DNA from: Planctomycetota bacterium
Lineage (GTDB): Bacteria; Planctomycetota; UBA1135
NCBI GenBank assembly: GCA_030748415.1
Contig: JASMMA010000002.1
Coordinates: forward strand, 124,001 to 188,000
Direction of reading: 5' to 3'
Length of the DNA stretch: 64,000 nucleotides
In this document: piece after piece, positions 49,735 to 58,870 of the stretch
Layout of the letters: each line of letters starts with the position of its first letter
How positions within the stretch are numbered: the stretch's first letter is position 1
Notes under the pieces: generated by a model
What the model was told of the DNA's origin: nothing
Seen by the model: only the letters and a program-made list of their open reading frames with translations
The model's database searches: none
Program-made: the position numbers and the translations under genes

Positions 49735-51130
49735 TGACCACGCGTGGGGTGGTTGTTTGGGGTTGGTTTAGGACATCTACCACACCTTGGGCGAAGATGT
49801 TCATGCCTCGAGGTGCGCCATTTGGAACAATCCAAGATTTGCCAAATGAGCCAGGTGCCCAGCCGGCAAGAATGGGAGAGGGGCCGATTTCCAAGTTTAC
49901 ATTCGAGTAAGAACCCCCAAGGTCATCGAAGGAAACGAAGAGAGCGACAATCCCAGGGCCGGTTACGGTTAGACCCAAAGAGGAATGGCCACTAGGGGAG
50001 TTGTTCCAGTCCACGGCCAAATCTCCGGCGTATCCTGCTTCAGGAGTCGGAGTGGGCAAGTTGTTAAACACCATGACCTCTTCCGATCCTTGGCAGGTCA
50101 CATAAACTTGGCCATTACAGAAAACTGCGTCGTTTGGTTGCTGATATCCCTGGCCTGTGCTGCTGGATTGGAAAGAAGCCAATTCCACAAAGTTCAGCAT
50201 ATCTACAAATGAAATGGTGCCAGTTGGCAGGTCGCAGGCCACTAGCAAGCTTCCGTCATCTGAAAGGGCTAAACCGTGGGCTCCACCGCCGGCTGACAAT
50301 CGAATAGTGCGAAGGACTTCGCCGATTGGTGTTACGACATAAAGGCGGGCATTGGTCGAGAGACAACCCACAACGAAGTTCCCGTTTGGCAGCTCAACAA
50401 TATCTTGTCCACCAGGGAAAATGTAGTTTCCGTCGTCCTCGGCCATCAAGGCAGACCAAGATCCCATTGCGGCTTCGCCTGTTCCGAAGAGTTCGGCGCT
50501 CGAACCTGTCCAGGTATTTGTGTAAGTAGTTGTAGGGACAATGACTTGCGTCCCGGTATCCAATGGGCGACCGTTGGACTTCCAACTGGTGTTGAATTCG
50601 GCACTTGGGTCGAGGGTCATCGTGTTTGTGTCGATACCGTAAACGGCGCCTGAGCCATCTAGGGTTGTGACCCAAAGGCCTGGACCGCCAGCAGTGATTC
50701 CAAACGGATAACAAGAACCCATTCCAAACGGATCGGGAAGTTGAATGGTGTGGGTGACCACGCCGCTTGCCAAGTTCCAAACCGAAACGGTGCCATCAGT
50801 TGAGTTCGTGACCGCGCCGGAAGTTGCGTTGCCCGTTACAGGGTCCAGAATGAAAGCGATGTCTTCGGGATAGTTGCCAACAGGAATGGTTCGAAGGACC
50901 GAGTCGGTGGTCGTGTCAATTTCAGCAACCACATTGTTGTTGCCCATAAAGTCGCCAGAAATGGCAACAAATAAGCGGTTGGAGGCCGAGTCAGCGGCGA
51001 GCCCAAAGGCTTTGGAGGGATTTCCGTTGCCTAGCCCGGAAAGGGAAATGTCGTGAGAGAAAGATTGCGCGCTCAATTGAGATACGCAAGAACAAACGGC
51101 AAGGAATGCCGCAATGCGAACAAGTTTCAT
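49724..51130 (-). CDS. secreted YVTN-type beta-propeller protein
   Basis: The ATG at 51130 is set by GGAGGAG (51142-51136) five bases upstream and starts a signal peptide (MKLVRIAAFLAVCSCVSQLS, cleavage near LSAQS). An in-frame ATG at 51244 would hide the signal behind 38 hydrophilic residues. The 468-residue protein has blade-like repeats with YVTN/NHL character (NRLFVAISGDFMG, TTDSVLRTIPVGNYPEDIAF, NGNFVVGCLSTNARLYVVTP, DDGSLLVACDLPTGTISFVD). The C-terminal 95 residues form a beta domain distantly like the shared module of the other secreted proteins here. It probably lies on the cell surface; its ligand is unknown. Its stop is inside REP copy 1. Confidence 0.8.
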   Translation of the reverse strand: MKLVRIAAFLAVCSCVSQLSAQSFSHDISLSGLGNGNPSKAFGLAADSASNRLFVAISGDFMGNNNVVAEIDTTTDSVLRTIPVGNYPEDIAFILDPVTGNATSGAVTNSTDGTVSVWNLASGVVTHTIQLPDPFGMGSCYPFGITAGGPGLWVTTLDGSGAVYGIDTNTMTLDPSAEFNTSWKSNGRPLDTGTQVIVPTTTYTNTWTGSSAELFGTGEAAMGSWSALMAEDDGNYIFPGGQDIVELPNGNFVVGCLSTNARLYVVTPIGEVLRTIRLSAGGGAHGLALSDDGSLLVACDLPTGTISFVDMLNFVELASFQSSSTGQGYQQPNDAVFCNGQVYVTCQGSEEVMVFNNLPTPTPEAGYAGDLAVDWNNSPSGHSSLGLTVTGPGIVALFVSFDDLGGSYSNVNLEIGPSPILAGWAPGSFGKSWIVPNGAPRGMNIFAQGVVDVLNQPQTTTPRVVILY

Positions 51131-51135
51131 GGTTA

Positions 51136-51142
51136 CTCCTCC
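51136..51142 (-). promoter_or_regulatory. ribosome-binding site of the beta-propeller gene
   Basis: GGAGGAG on the minus strand, five bases from the ATG at 51130. It supports this start and thus the signal peptide. Confidence 0.75.
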
Positions 51143-51378
51143 AGGGTTTCCGCCTGGAAATGAGGGATGGTGAGTAGCCTTGTCTTGAGTGAGGTTTTCC
51201 GGCTTGCGAATCAATCTCAAGTCACCCTTCCCAAGGTGGGCCAACCAGTTTCAACCTGGCGGCACCACGCTCAGTGGTTTGTGACCTTTGTAACGCTTAC
51301 GGCGGCGGACCCGCGGAGGAATTGCACCTCGCTTCCCGTCGCACAAGAACTATGGGCTGTTAATGAACCCCCCCCAAT

Positions 51379-51455
51379 ATACTGAACCCGACCCTTTTTA
51401 ACGAGGATTTTGGGTCGGGCTCATTTTTATCGTTAAAAAGGGTCGGGTTCAGTAT
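51379..51455 (-). repeat. REP-like palindromic element, copy 2 (opposite orientation)
   Basis: Perfect 26-bp arms at 51379-51404 and 51430-51455 share the GAACCCGACCC...TTTTTAACGA core with copy 1. The centre TTGGGTCGGGCTCA is the reverse complement of the centre of copy 1, so this copy is inverted relative to it. It ends about 10 bp before the start of the dipeptidase gene, between divergent genes, where a terminator would be unexpected. Confidence 0.82.
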
Positions 51456-51466
51456 CCTCCTTGGAA

Positions 51467-52630
51467 ATGCTGGTCTTACTTCAGAATGCAGATTTGTACG
51501 CCCCTTGGAAATGTGGGCACTCTTCGGTTTTGGTTGGCGGGGGAAAGGTGCTTGCTGTTGCGCCCCACGGGGAGGCGATTGATGTTGTTGGGGTTCCCTA
51601 TGAAACCGTGGACTTGGAGGGCCGGCGGTTGCTTCCTGGGTTTGTGGATTGCCACGCCCACATTACTGGTGGCGGCGGAGAGGATGGCGCCTCCACAAAA
51701 GTTCCCGCTCCGCTCCTCACGCAATTTACGAGGGCTGGTGTCACTTCCGTGGTCGGACTCCTCGGCACCGACGATGTCACCCGCGCCACCGCCGAACTCC
51801 TTGCCGGTGCGCGCTCTCTTCGAGAATCCGGCCTATCCGCTTGGTGCTGGACTGGCGGCTACCACCTCCCGCCGACCACCCTGACTGGCACCCTCCGCAG
51901 CGACATCGTGCATTTGGATTCGGTTATCGGCGCCGGAGAGATTGCGCTCTCTGATCATCGCTCCAGCCAACCAACCCTGGAAGACTTGCTCAAAGCCGCT
52001 GGCGATTGCCATGTCGGCGGCCTCATCGCGCGAAAGGCGGGCGTGTTGCATCTCCACCTTGGCGACGGCCCGCGTGGCCTCGCTCTCGTGCGCACAGCCC
52101 TTGATACCAGCGAAATCCCGGCCAGAGTTTTTCACCCCACACACATCAACCGCCGCACAGCTCTTTTTGACGAGGCCCTCCAACTCGCCGAACAAGGTTG
52201 TCATGTGGACCTGACGGCATTCCCCGTGGCTGAAAACGAGAACGGAATATCAGCCGAGCAAGGACTTCAGCGCTACTTAGATAGTGGTCTCCCCACAGAA
52301 CGCATATCGGTGAGTAGTGACGGGGGCGGTTGCCTACCCGTTTTCAATTCCGAAGGCCGAATGACCGACATGGAAATCGGTACCAGCGCCTCCCTTCCTG
52401 AAACGCTTGCCAAATCCTTCGCCCTCGGAATCCCCCTCGAGGTCGCCCTCCCAGCCTTTACATCCAATATCGCTGACCACCTCCGCTTGACTGGCAAGGG
52501 AAAAATCAAAACGGGTGCCGACGCAGACATGATTGTGCTCGGGGCCTCTTTCGAAGTTGAGTCTGTGATGGCAAATGGCCGCTGGATGGTAAAGGATTCC
52601 ACTTCCCTTGAAGTCGGCGTGTTCGAGTAG
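51467..52630 (+). CDS. iadA: beta-aspartyl (isoaspartyl) dipeptidase
   Basis: The 387-residue protein (ATG at 51467; a TTG at 51461 is also possible) is an amidohydrolase of the IadA family. Metal ligands are visible as HAHITGGGGEDG near residue 65, HLHLGDGP near 195, HPTHINRR near 225 and SSDGGG near 285 with the metal aspartate. IadA cleaves beta-Asp-X dipeptides. Next to cyanophycinase and cyanophycin synthetase, its likely substrate is beta-Asp-Arg released from cyanophycin, yielding aspartate and arginine. The catalytic core is complete. It lies just after REP copy 2. Confidence 0.88.
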   Translation: MLVLLQNADLYAPWKCGHSSVLVGGGKVLAVAPHGEAIDVVGVPYETVDLEGRRLLPGFVDCHAHITGGGGEDGASTKVPAPLLTQFTRAGVTSVVGLLGTDDVTRATAELLAGARSLRESGLSAWCWTGGYHLPPTTLTGTLRSDIVHLDSVIGAGEIALSDHRSSQPTLEDLLKAAGDCHVGGLIARKAGVLHLHLGDGPRGLALVRTALDTSEIPARVFHPTHINRRTALFDEALQLAEQGCHVDLTAFPVAENENGISAEQGLQRYLDSGLPTERISVSSDGGGCLPVFNSEGRMTDMEIGTSASLPETLAKSFALGIPLEVALPAFTSNIADHLRLTGKGKIKTGADADMIVLGASFEVESVMANGRWMVKDSTSLEVGVFE

Positions 52631-52730
52631 CCCCCAAACCTTCTCCGCGTGGATATGATTTGTGGTGGATATCGCCCCTCACCCGCTGGATAGGGTTTCA
52701 AAAGGGCGGGTTTCCTCCCCCAAATACCCC

Positions 52731-53540
52731 ATGACACGCGGTTACATTGTCCCCATCGGCGGCGCGGAGAAAAAAATCCGCGACCGTGCCATCTTGCGGC
52801 GCTTCGTTGAAGTTTGCGGCGCTTCTGAAGCCAAAATTGTGGTGATTCCCACTGCTTCTCAGTTGGAAGAAACCGGCCCCCGCTATGTTGAGGTTTTTCA
52901 AGACCTTGAAGCCGCCAAAGTGGACTCTCTTCCCTTTGAAGAACGATCGGATTGCACGCGAAAAGATTGGCTACGCATTCTTGAAGAAGCCACCGGCGTT
53001 TTTATCACTGGCGGAAACCAACTTCGCCTCTCCACAACGATTGGCGGAACAACCGTCGCAGAATTACTTCGAATTCGCAACAACCAAGATGGCCTCACCG
53101 TCGGCGGAACATCCGCCGGCGCTTCCATTCTTTCAGAGCACATGATTGCTTACGGAAAAGAAGGTCCAACGCCCCGACCCGACATGGTTTCTCTTGCCCC
53201 CGGATTCGGGCTGACCCACGAAATCATCGTGGACCAACATTTCCGCAAACGCGACCGCCTCGGACGACTCCTTACGGCGCTCGCCTTCAACCCTCGCCCA
53301 ATTGGAATCGGGCTGGACGAAAACACCGCCGCCTTCATTTCCTCCGAAGATAAAATTGAAGTTTTGGGAACAGGTGCAATCACGATTGTGGACCCTTCCG
53401 GCATGGAGTTCTCATCCATGGACTCCGCACACAGCCACGCGCCTGTTAGCGTGCTTGGCATCAAACTCCATGTATTGACCGAAGGTTGCTCTTACGACAT
53501 CACATCTCGCAAGGCAACACACGGCCCTGTCCTTCTTTAA
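52731..53540 (+). CDS. cphB: cyanophycinase
   Basis: CphB is a serine-type exopeptidase (peptidase S51 family) that releases beta-Asp-Arg dipeptides from cyanophycin. The 269-residue protein starts at the ATG at 52731 (MTRGYIVPIGGAEKK); a GTG-led frame from 52662 adds 23 residues without support. Motifs: FITGGNQLRL near 91, the nucleophile elbow VGGTSAGAS (Ser128), LGLTHEIIVDQHF-like GFGLTHEIIVDQHFRKRDRLGRL and GIGLDENTAAF. Length and motifs are normal for the family. It precedes cyanophycin synthetase by 22 bp, so synthesis and breakdown genes are together. Confidence 0.94.
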   Translation: MTRGYIVPIGGAEKKIRDRAILRRFVEVCGASEAKIVVIPTASQLEETGPRYVEVFQDLEAAKVDSLPFEERSDCTRKDWLRILEEATGVFITGGNQLRLSTTIGGTTVAELLRIRNNQDGLTVGGTSAGASILSEHMIAYGKEGPTPRPDMVSLAPGFGLTHEIIVDQHFRKRDRLGRLLTALAFNPRPIGIGLDENTAAFISSEDKIEVLGTGAITIVDPSGMEFSSMDSAHSHAPVSVLGIKLHVLTEGCSYDITSRKATHGPVLL

Positions 53541-53562
53541 CCCTTAACTTTCTCCAGCCACT

Positions 53563-56376
53563 ATGAAGATTCTTGACCGCAATGTTTACCTCGGCCCGAG
53601 CCTTTACGCGCACTTTCCCACGATTAGGCTGACTCTTGATTTAGGTGACTTGGAAGAGTGGCCATCCGTTCGTCTTGGCGAGTCATTTTTAAATTCCCTC
53701 GTTGAAAAGTTACCCGGACTCCAAAAGCACGGTTGCTCATATCGTGAAGAGGGCGGATTTCTTCGTCGCATGAGCGAAGACGAAGGCACATGGTTAGGTC
53801 ACATATTTGAGCATGTCGTCATTGAGCTTCAACAAATGGCTGGAATTTCGGTGACATTTGGGAAAACCCGATCCAATGGTGAATATGGCCAATACGATGT
53901 GGTTTTTCAGTACGAAAAAGAAGAGGTTGGAATCGAGGCGGCCAAACTAGGCTTGCGTTTGTTGCACAACATTCTTCCTGCCGAAGCCCCAGCCGAGGAA
54001 TTTCGTGACAGTAGTTTTGATTGGGATGAAGAACGAGACCAATTTATTCGTTTTGCTCAAAGGCGTGCCTTTGGTCCTTCAACGGCATCCTTGGTGAAGG
54101 CCGCTGAGGAGCGAGATATTCCTTGGATGCGTTTGAATCCTTACTCCTTGGTTCAACTTGGCCATGCTTGTCACGGAAAGAAGATTCAGGCCACCATTAC
54201 TTCCGAAACGCGGCACATTGGAGTGGAGATTGCTTCTGACAAAGAAGAAACAAACAAAATGTTGGGGGACTTGGGCTTGCCCGTTGCCAAGCAGCACTTG
54301 GTTTACTCCGAAAGAGAAGCCGTTCGTGCTGCGAATCGAATCGGTTTCCCCGTAGTGTTGAAACCTTTAAATGCGAACCATGGCCGAGGTGTATCCATTA
54401 ACCTTAAGGATGATGAATCAGTTTGCTCTGCTTTTGAAAACGCAAAAATTCATAGTCGCTCTGTGATTGTAGAAAGCTTCCTTCCTGGTTTCGACCACCG
54501 ACTCTTGGTTGTGGACGGGAAGTTGGTTGCCGCAAGCAAACGCGTACCTGGTCATGTAATCGGAGACGGTAAATCAACCGTCGAGGAGTTGGTCGAGATT
54601 GTGAATCAAGACCCTCGCCGTGGAATTGGGCATGAAAAGGTGCTCACAAAGCTAGAGTTGGATTATCAAGCAAACCGTTTGCTTGAGCTCAAAGGAATGA
54701 CTTCCGCTTCAATCCCCGAAAAGGGCAAAACCGTTTACCTGCGAAGCACTGGGAACTTGTCCACCGGCGGAACAGCTGTTGATGTCACAGACATCATGCA
54801 CCCTGATAACCGCGATATGGCTGAACGCTCTGCCCGTGCGATTGGCCTGGATGTATGCGGTGTCGATTTCCTTACCGAAGACATTACGGTTTCCTACAAA
54901 GTTGGAGGCGGCGGCATTTGCGAAGTCAACGCCGCTCCAGGTTTCCGAATGCATGTTGCCCCAAGTGAAGGCACTTCCCGTGATGTTGCTGGTCCTGTAA
55001 TGGACATGCTTTTCCCAGAAGGTGCTCCAGCGAGAATTCCAATAGCCAGTATCACCGGGACAAACGGTAAAACCACAACCTCTCGAATGGTTGCCCACAT
55101 TTTTAAAATGACAGGCAAGGTGACCGGACTAACCTCAACCGATGGCGTTTATATTGATGGCCACTTAACTGTGAACGGCGACATGACTGGGCCGGCTTCA
55201 GCCAGAATGGTATTGCGTGACCCCAAAGTTGAAGTAGGAATTTTAGAAACCGCCCGCGGCGGATTACTTCGAAGTGGTTTAGGTTACCGCCGAAGCGATG
55301 TGGGTGCGGTTCTTAATGTTGCCGCAGACCATTTGGGTCTTCGAGGGATTGACACCGTTGAAGAACTTGCCAAGGTTAAACGCATCGTTGTTGAAGTCGC
55401 AAAAGACACCGCTGTTCTGAACGCTGATGATCGTTTGTGTCTGGAAATGGCCGACCGAACCCAAGCCGAAAATTTATGTTATGTCACCATGAATTCCGAT
55501 CACCCGCTTGTGCGGAAGCATATTCAAGCAAATGGCCGCGCGGTGGTATTGGAGCATGGAATGGGTGGCAACATGATTGCCATTTATGACAAGGGGCAAC
55601 ATATTCCTTTGTTGTGGGCACACTTGATTCCCGCTACTTTGGATGGTCGCGCCGCGCACAATGTTCAAAATGCAATGTTTGCTGCGGGTATCGCTTTTAG
55701 CATGGGCGTAAGTCTGGAAGACATTCGTCATGGCCTTCGTACATTCGATACCACCTACTTCCAGGCACCTGGTCGGATGAATATTTTTGACGACCACCCA
55801 TTCAAAGTTGTTATGGACTACGGCCATAACCCTGCCGCCGTGAAAGCGATGGTGGATTTAACCGAACGCATAGATGCCAAAGGCAAGAACATTTTGGTCT
55901 TGGCTGCTCCGGGAGATCGCCGCGACGAAGACATTCGCGAAATAGCTGCCTTATGTGCCGGGAAGTTTGACCATTACATTTGCCGTCGTGATGACAACTT
56001 GCGTGGCCGAGAATCCGATGAGATTCCTTTGATGTTGCGAGACACTTTGATTGCCAACGGTGTCCCAGAAGAATCCATTGAGCTAATTCCTGAAGAGGCA
56101 CACGCTGTTCAACGCGCATTGGAAATGGCTAAACAAGACGATTTACTTTTGGTTTTCGCAGATGCAATCTCGCGGACTTGGAAACAAATTCAAAGTTTCC
56201 AGCCCGAGGGTTTCGAGCCCACCGACTCTGAATCGGAAACGGAATCTACTCCGGACTTTGGCGCCTTTGGCGGGTTTGAAGATGGGAACTTAGGGGAACT
56301 GGATTTTGAATCCGAAGTGGAACTCATTCGCGATTCGCGAGGAGTCCGAGTGGCAGTTGCCGAAGAGACGGACTGA
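53563..56376 (+). CDS. cphA: cyanophycin synthetase
   Basis: CphA polymerises aspartate and arginine into multi-L-arginyl-poly-L-aspartate, a nitrogen store, using ATP. The 937-residue protein has the N domain (YLGPSLYAHFP, WLGHIFEHVVIELQ), an ATP-grasp domain (about 215-490: FPVVLKPLNANHGRGV, KRVPGHVIGDG, CGVDF, CEVNAAPGFRMH) and a Mur-ligase-like domain from about 495 (SITGTNGKTTTSRM at 497-510, ARGGLLRSGLGY, NVAADHLGLRGI, DYGHNP). Both ATP sites look intact, so it should be active CphA1-type. The last 45 residues are an acidic extension (DFGAFGGFEDGNLGELDF) beyond the usual length of about 880 to 900. A Mur-ligase-only relative follows by 4 bp. Confidence 0.95.
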   Translation: MKILDRNVYLGPSLYAHFPTIRLTLDLGDLEEWPSVRLGESFLNSLVEKLPGLQKHGCSYREEGGFLRRMSEDEGTWLGHIFEHVVIELQQMAGISVTFGKTRSNGEYGQYDVVFQYEKEEVGIEAAKLGLRLLHNILPAEAPAEEFRDSSFDWDEERDQFIRFAQRRAFGPSTASLVKAAEERDIPWMRLNPYSLVQLGHACHGKKIQATITSETRHIGVEIASDKEETNKMLGDLGLPVAKQHLVYSEREAVRAANRIGFPVVLKPLNANHGRGVSINLKDDESVCSAFENAKIHSRSVIVESFLPGFDHRLLVVDGKLVAASKRVPGHVIGDGKSTVEELVEIVNQDPRRGIGHEKVLTKLELDYQANRLLELKGMTSASIPEKGKTVYLRSTGNLSTGGTAVDVTDIMHPDNRDMAERSARAIGLDVCGVDFLTEDITVSYKVGGGGICEVNAAPGFRMHVAPSEGTSRDVAGPVMDMLFPEGAPARIPIASITGTNGKTTTSRMVAHIFKMTGKVTGLTSTDGVYIDGHLTVNGDMTGPASARMVLRDPKVEVGILETARGGLLRSGLGYRRSDVGAVLNVAADHLGLRGIDTVEELAKVKRIVVEVAKDTAVLNADDRLCLEMADRTQAENLCYVTMNSDHPLVRKHIQANGRAVVLEHGMGGNMIAIYDKGQHIPLLWAHLIPATLDGRAAHNVQNAMFAAGIAFSMGVSLEDIRHGLRTFDTTYFQAPGRMNIFDDHPFKVVMDYGHNPAAVKAMVDLTERIDAKGKNILVLAAPGDRRDEDIREIAALCAGKFDHYICRRDDNLRGRESDEIPLMLRDTLIANGVPEESIELIPEEAHAVQRALEMAKQDDLLLVFADAISRTWKQIQSFQPEGFEPTDSESETESTPDFGAFGGFEDGNLGELDFESEVELIRDSRGVRVAVAEETD

Positions 56377-56380
56377 TTCG

Positions 56381-58060
56381 ATGACCCGATTTGTTCTTAG
56401 AGACTCCCGCCGTCTCACCGGCCCCAATGTAATTTGGGAAAAACCGGGCCCGGTCATGGACATTGCCCTAGATGATTCCGACCGAGAAATCGCCGAGCAA
56501 ACTTGGGAAAGATATGCGCGCACCCTCATGAATGCGCTTGGCTGGGAAAAAGAAGAAACCGCAACTCGCCATTTCCCGGGTGGCCTTAGCTTAGCCTTCA
56601 GTGCCCCGATGGATGTCCTTTACGCCGCTTGCGAAGTGAATGAAATTGCCTGGGCCATGGCCGAAGCTGAGATTGAAGGCACAGAAGGACCTGACTTTGA
56701 TTCTTCTGTTGCAAAATGGAAGTCTGAAATCCGTAAAGAGAGAAATCCTCCATTACTTCGAATTCAACGCGCCGCCGAAAAACGCGGAAAACTATTCCTG
56801 ACTTGCGACGATGCAGTATCCGTTGGTGCTGGCCGTTGGTCTCACACTTGGTCCGTGAAACGTCTTCCAGAAACAGGGGATATTGATTGGGATAAGGTGT
56901 CTTCGATTCCCACTGCCATGGTTACTGGCACGAATGGAAAAACGACCACCGTTCGTTTATTGAAAGCTATGGTCGATGCCCAAGGGAAAATCCCCGGCCT
57001 TTCTTCCACGGATTGGTTGCGGGTGGGTGACCGTATTCTAGATCGAGGCGATTGGTCTGGCCCTGGGGGTGCCCGAAGTATTCTTCGTAACGACAACACG
57101 GACATCGCTCTTCTGGAAACAGCGCGCGGTGGCATGCTGCGCCGTGGATTGGGGCTCGGCGCCGGCGAAGCGGATGTCGTTTTGATTACGAACATTGCCC
57201 CCGATCACCTTGGGGAGTGGGGAATTCAAGACCTAGACATGTTGGCGGACACTAAATTTGTGATTCGACACGCAGGGAAGTCCGTAGTGCTCAATGCCGA
57301 CGATGAAAAATCTGTTGAACGGGCCGATTGGATTACCCAACCTCTTACTTGGTTTTCCCTCAATCCGGAAAACCCGGTGATTCAAGCCCATCGAGCGTGC
57401 GGTGGAACTGCCGCGATTTTTCAGAAAGGAAAACTTTGTTGGATTGAAGGCAATGAAGCTCAAGAACTTTTAAGTGTTCAGGAAATTCCAATTACGCTGA
57501 ATGGTGCCGCCCAACACAATATCGCGAATGCTTTGGGTGCAGTTGCCGTTGCGAAAAAACTTGGTCTCAGCGACGACTCCATCATCGCTGGTCTGAAGAA
57601 TTTTCAAAGTAGTGCCAAGGATAATCCGGGTCGATTGAATCGTTTCGATGTAGATGGAGTACAGGTCCTTGTGGATTTTGCCCACAACCCTCACGGGCTT
57701 ACCGCTCTTCTGGAAATGACTGCCGCCATGCCAGCTAATCGCCGACTCGTAACTATTGGACACGCTGGGGATCGAGATGATGAAGCCATATGCGAAGTTG
57801 CGCTCACAGCGGCGCGAGCAGGGGTGGATCACATTATCATCAAAGAGCAAGAAAAGGATCTTCGTGGCCGGGCCCTTGGCGAAATTCCGGCCATCATGGA
57901 AAAGGCACTACTTTCCAACGGTTACCCCGCCCAGCAAATCTCCCACGCGGGCTCCGAGCTGGAAGCCACCGACCTTGCTCTGGAATGGGCCCAGCCCCAA
58001 GACCTCCTCCTCCTCCTTACCCTTTCCCAAAGGGCCGAGGTGTTGGCGCGGTTGGGGTGA
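56381..58060 (+). CDS. Mur-ligase-domain protein related to cyanophycin synthetase, without ATP-grasp domain
   Basis: The 559-residue protein starts at the ATG at 56381, 4 bp after cphA (a frame from 56306 would overlap cphA). Residues 1-160 are a divergent N domain (RRLTGPNVIWEKPGPVMDI, TRHFPGGLSLAFSAPMDVLYA) reminiscent of the CphA N domain. The Mur ligase part follows: P-loop VTGTNGKTTT (181-190), TARGGMLRRGLGLG, NIAPDHLGEWGI, NGAAQHNIANALGA and DFAHNPHG. No ATP-grasp region is present, so it cannot be a full synthetase; it may add arginine or another residue, or prime or modify cyanophycin. Such tandem partners of CphA are known from other bacteria but are poorly characterised. The ligase residues look complete. 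Confidence 0.82.
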   Translation: MTRFVLRDSRRLTGPNVIWEKPGPVMDIALDDSDREIAEQTWERYARTLMNALGWEKEETATRHFPGGLSLAFSAPMDVLYAACEVNEIAWAMAEAEIEGTEGPDFDSSVAKWKSEIRKERNPPLLRIQRAAEKRGKLFLTCDDAVSVGAGRWSHTWSVKRLPETGDIDWDKVSSIPTAMVTGTNGKTTTVRLLKAMVDAQGKIPGLSSTDWLRVGDRILDRGDWSGPGGARSILRNDNTDIALLETARGGMLRRGLGLGAGEADVVLITNIAPDHLGEWGIQDLDMLADTKFVIRHAGKSVVLNADDEKSVERADWITQPLTWFSLNPENPVIQAHRACGGTAAIFQKGKLCWIEGNEAQELLSVQEIPITLNGAAQHNIANALGAVAVAKKLGLSDDSIIAGLKNFQSSAKDNPGRLNRFDVDGVQVLVDFAHNPHGLTALLEMTAAMPANRRLVTIGHAGDRDDEAICEVALTAARAGVDHIIIKEQEKDLRGRALGEIPAIMEKALLSNGYPAQQISHAGSELEATDLALEWAQPQDLLLLLTLSQRAEVLARLG

Positions 58061-58126
58061 GGGGTGGACTTGGGCTGATTCATGAGAATCCATGTCACGG
58101 ATTTCCTTTTTTGGGTTTAGATAGTT

Positions 58127-58870
58127 GTGGCAGAGCAATTGAATACCCAGGAGCACTATAGACAGTTGGCTTTGATGCATGTTGGTCCCGCAACGGCTGA
58201 GTTAGTCTCAACAAGCGATGGCGCCAATCGCGCCGCGGCAATGGCAAAAGCCCTAAAAGACCCCTTGGACCAAATCCTGGCGATTGCATTTGAAGAACGG
58301 AAACAAAACCCCAATGTGTGCGGGGAGTTTTTTGCATTCTTTTTTAATGAGTTGCCCCGAGGAATAGTAAGGAATGGATTTCCTGCGATTCGAAATATAT
58401 TTGAAACAAATGACCTTGCATCATCAGCGATCAAGGACCTCTTGGTTGATGAAGTTCAATTTCAGTTCAGAGGACGAAAACCGTTTCAATCTTGGTTTCT
58501 TCAGAAACTAAAATGGAAAGCCATGAATAAGCAGAGAGAGCTTCATTCGAAGAAAAGGCGAGAAGATTTAAGATGCCAATTTGAGGTTGAAGGCAATACC
58601 GAGCAAGAACAACAACCAGAAGGAGTGTTACTGAAAAGTGAAGAGGAAAGGGCGGTTGGATTAGCCTTGGGAAAGTTGAATTCTAGGGATCGTCTTTTGC
58701 TTAGGCTTCACGGTGAAGGCGCCTCTCGTGCAAAGATTGCAGAGACATTGGGGATTTCTCGAGAGTCTCTTCGGCAGGTATTTCGCCGCGCCCTAAAGAG
58801 GCTCCATGACAAATTAGAAAATGAAGCCCTATTTCGCTCTAGGTTTGGTTTTTTCGAGGGTGAGGATTGA
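58127..58870 (+). CDS. sigma-70-family (ECF-like) sigma factor
   Basis: A 247-residue protein (GTG start). The N-terminal 80 residues are not recognised. A region 2-like stretch lies near 110-150 (FRGRKPFQSWFLQKLKWKAMNKQRELHSKKR), and a clear region 4 helix-turn-helix near 185-230 (LNSRDRLLLRLHGEGASRAKIAETLGISRESLRQVFRRALKRLHD). The overlap TTGA with the next gene couples it to a TPR kinase. It is longer than most ECF factors. With the first such pair (47.3-49.7 kb), this is the second sigma/kinase unit in 12 kb. Confidence 0.78.
   Translation: MAEQLNTQEHYRQLALMHVGPATAELVSTSDGANRAAAMAKALKDPLDQILAIAFEERKQNPNVCGEFFAFFFNELPRGIVRNGFPAIRNIFETNDLASSAIKDLLVDEVQFQFRGRKPFQSWFLQKLKWKAMNKQRELHSKKRREDLRCQFEVEGNTEQEQQPEGVLLKSEEERAVGLALGKLNSRDRLLLRLHGEGASRAKIAETLGISRESLRQVFRRALKRLHDKLENEALFRSRFGFFEGED

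Larger units (their letters stand above)
51131..51466. other. intergenic region with one REP-like element
   Basis: This gap of about 336 bp separates the minus-strand propeller gene from the plus-strand dipeptidase gene, so it must carry both promoters. Apart from the ribosome-binding site at 51136-51142 and the palindromic element at 51379-51455, I see no ORF of supportable size and no convincing promoter hexamer pair. A run of ten C residues with one interruption occurs near 51368-51375. Confidence 0.6.

Noticed and set aside
58077-58090. Short hairpin GATTC-ATGA-GAATC after the Mur-ligase gene, considered as a terminator.
   Set aside because: The stem is only 5 bp and is not followed by a T run; the T-rich stretch lies over 20 bases further on.
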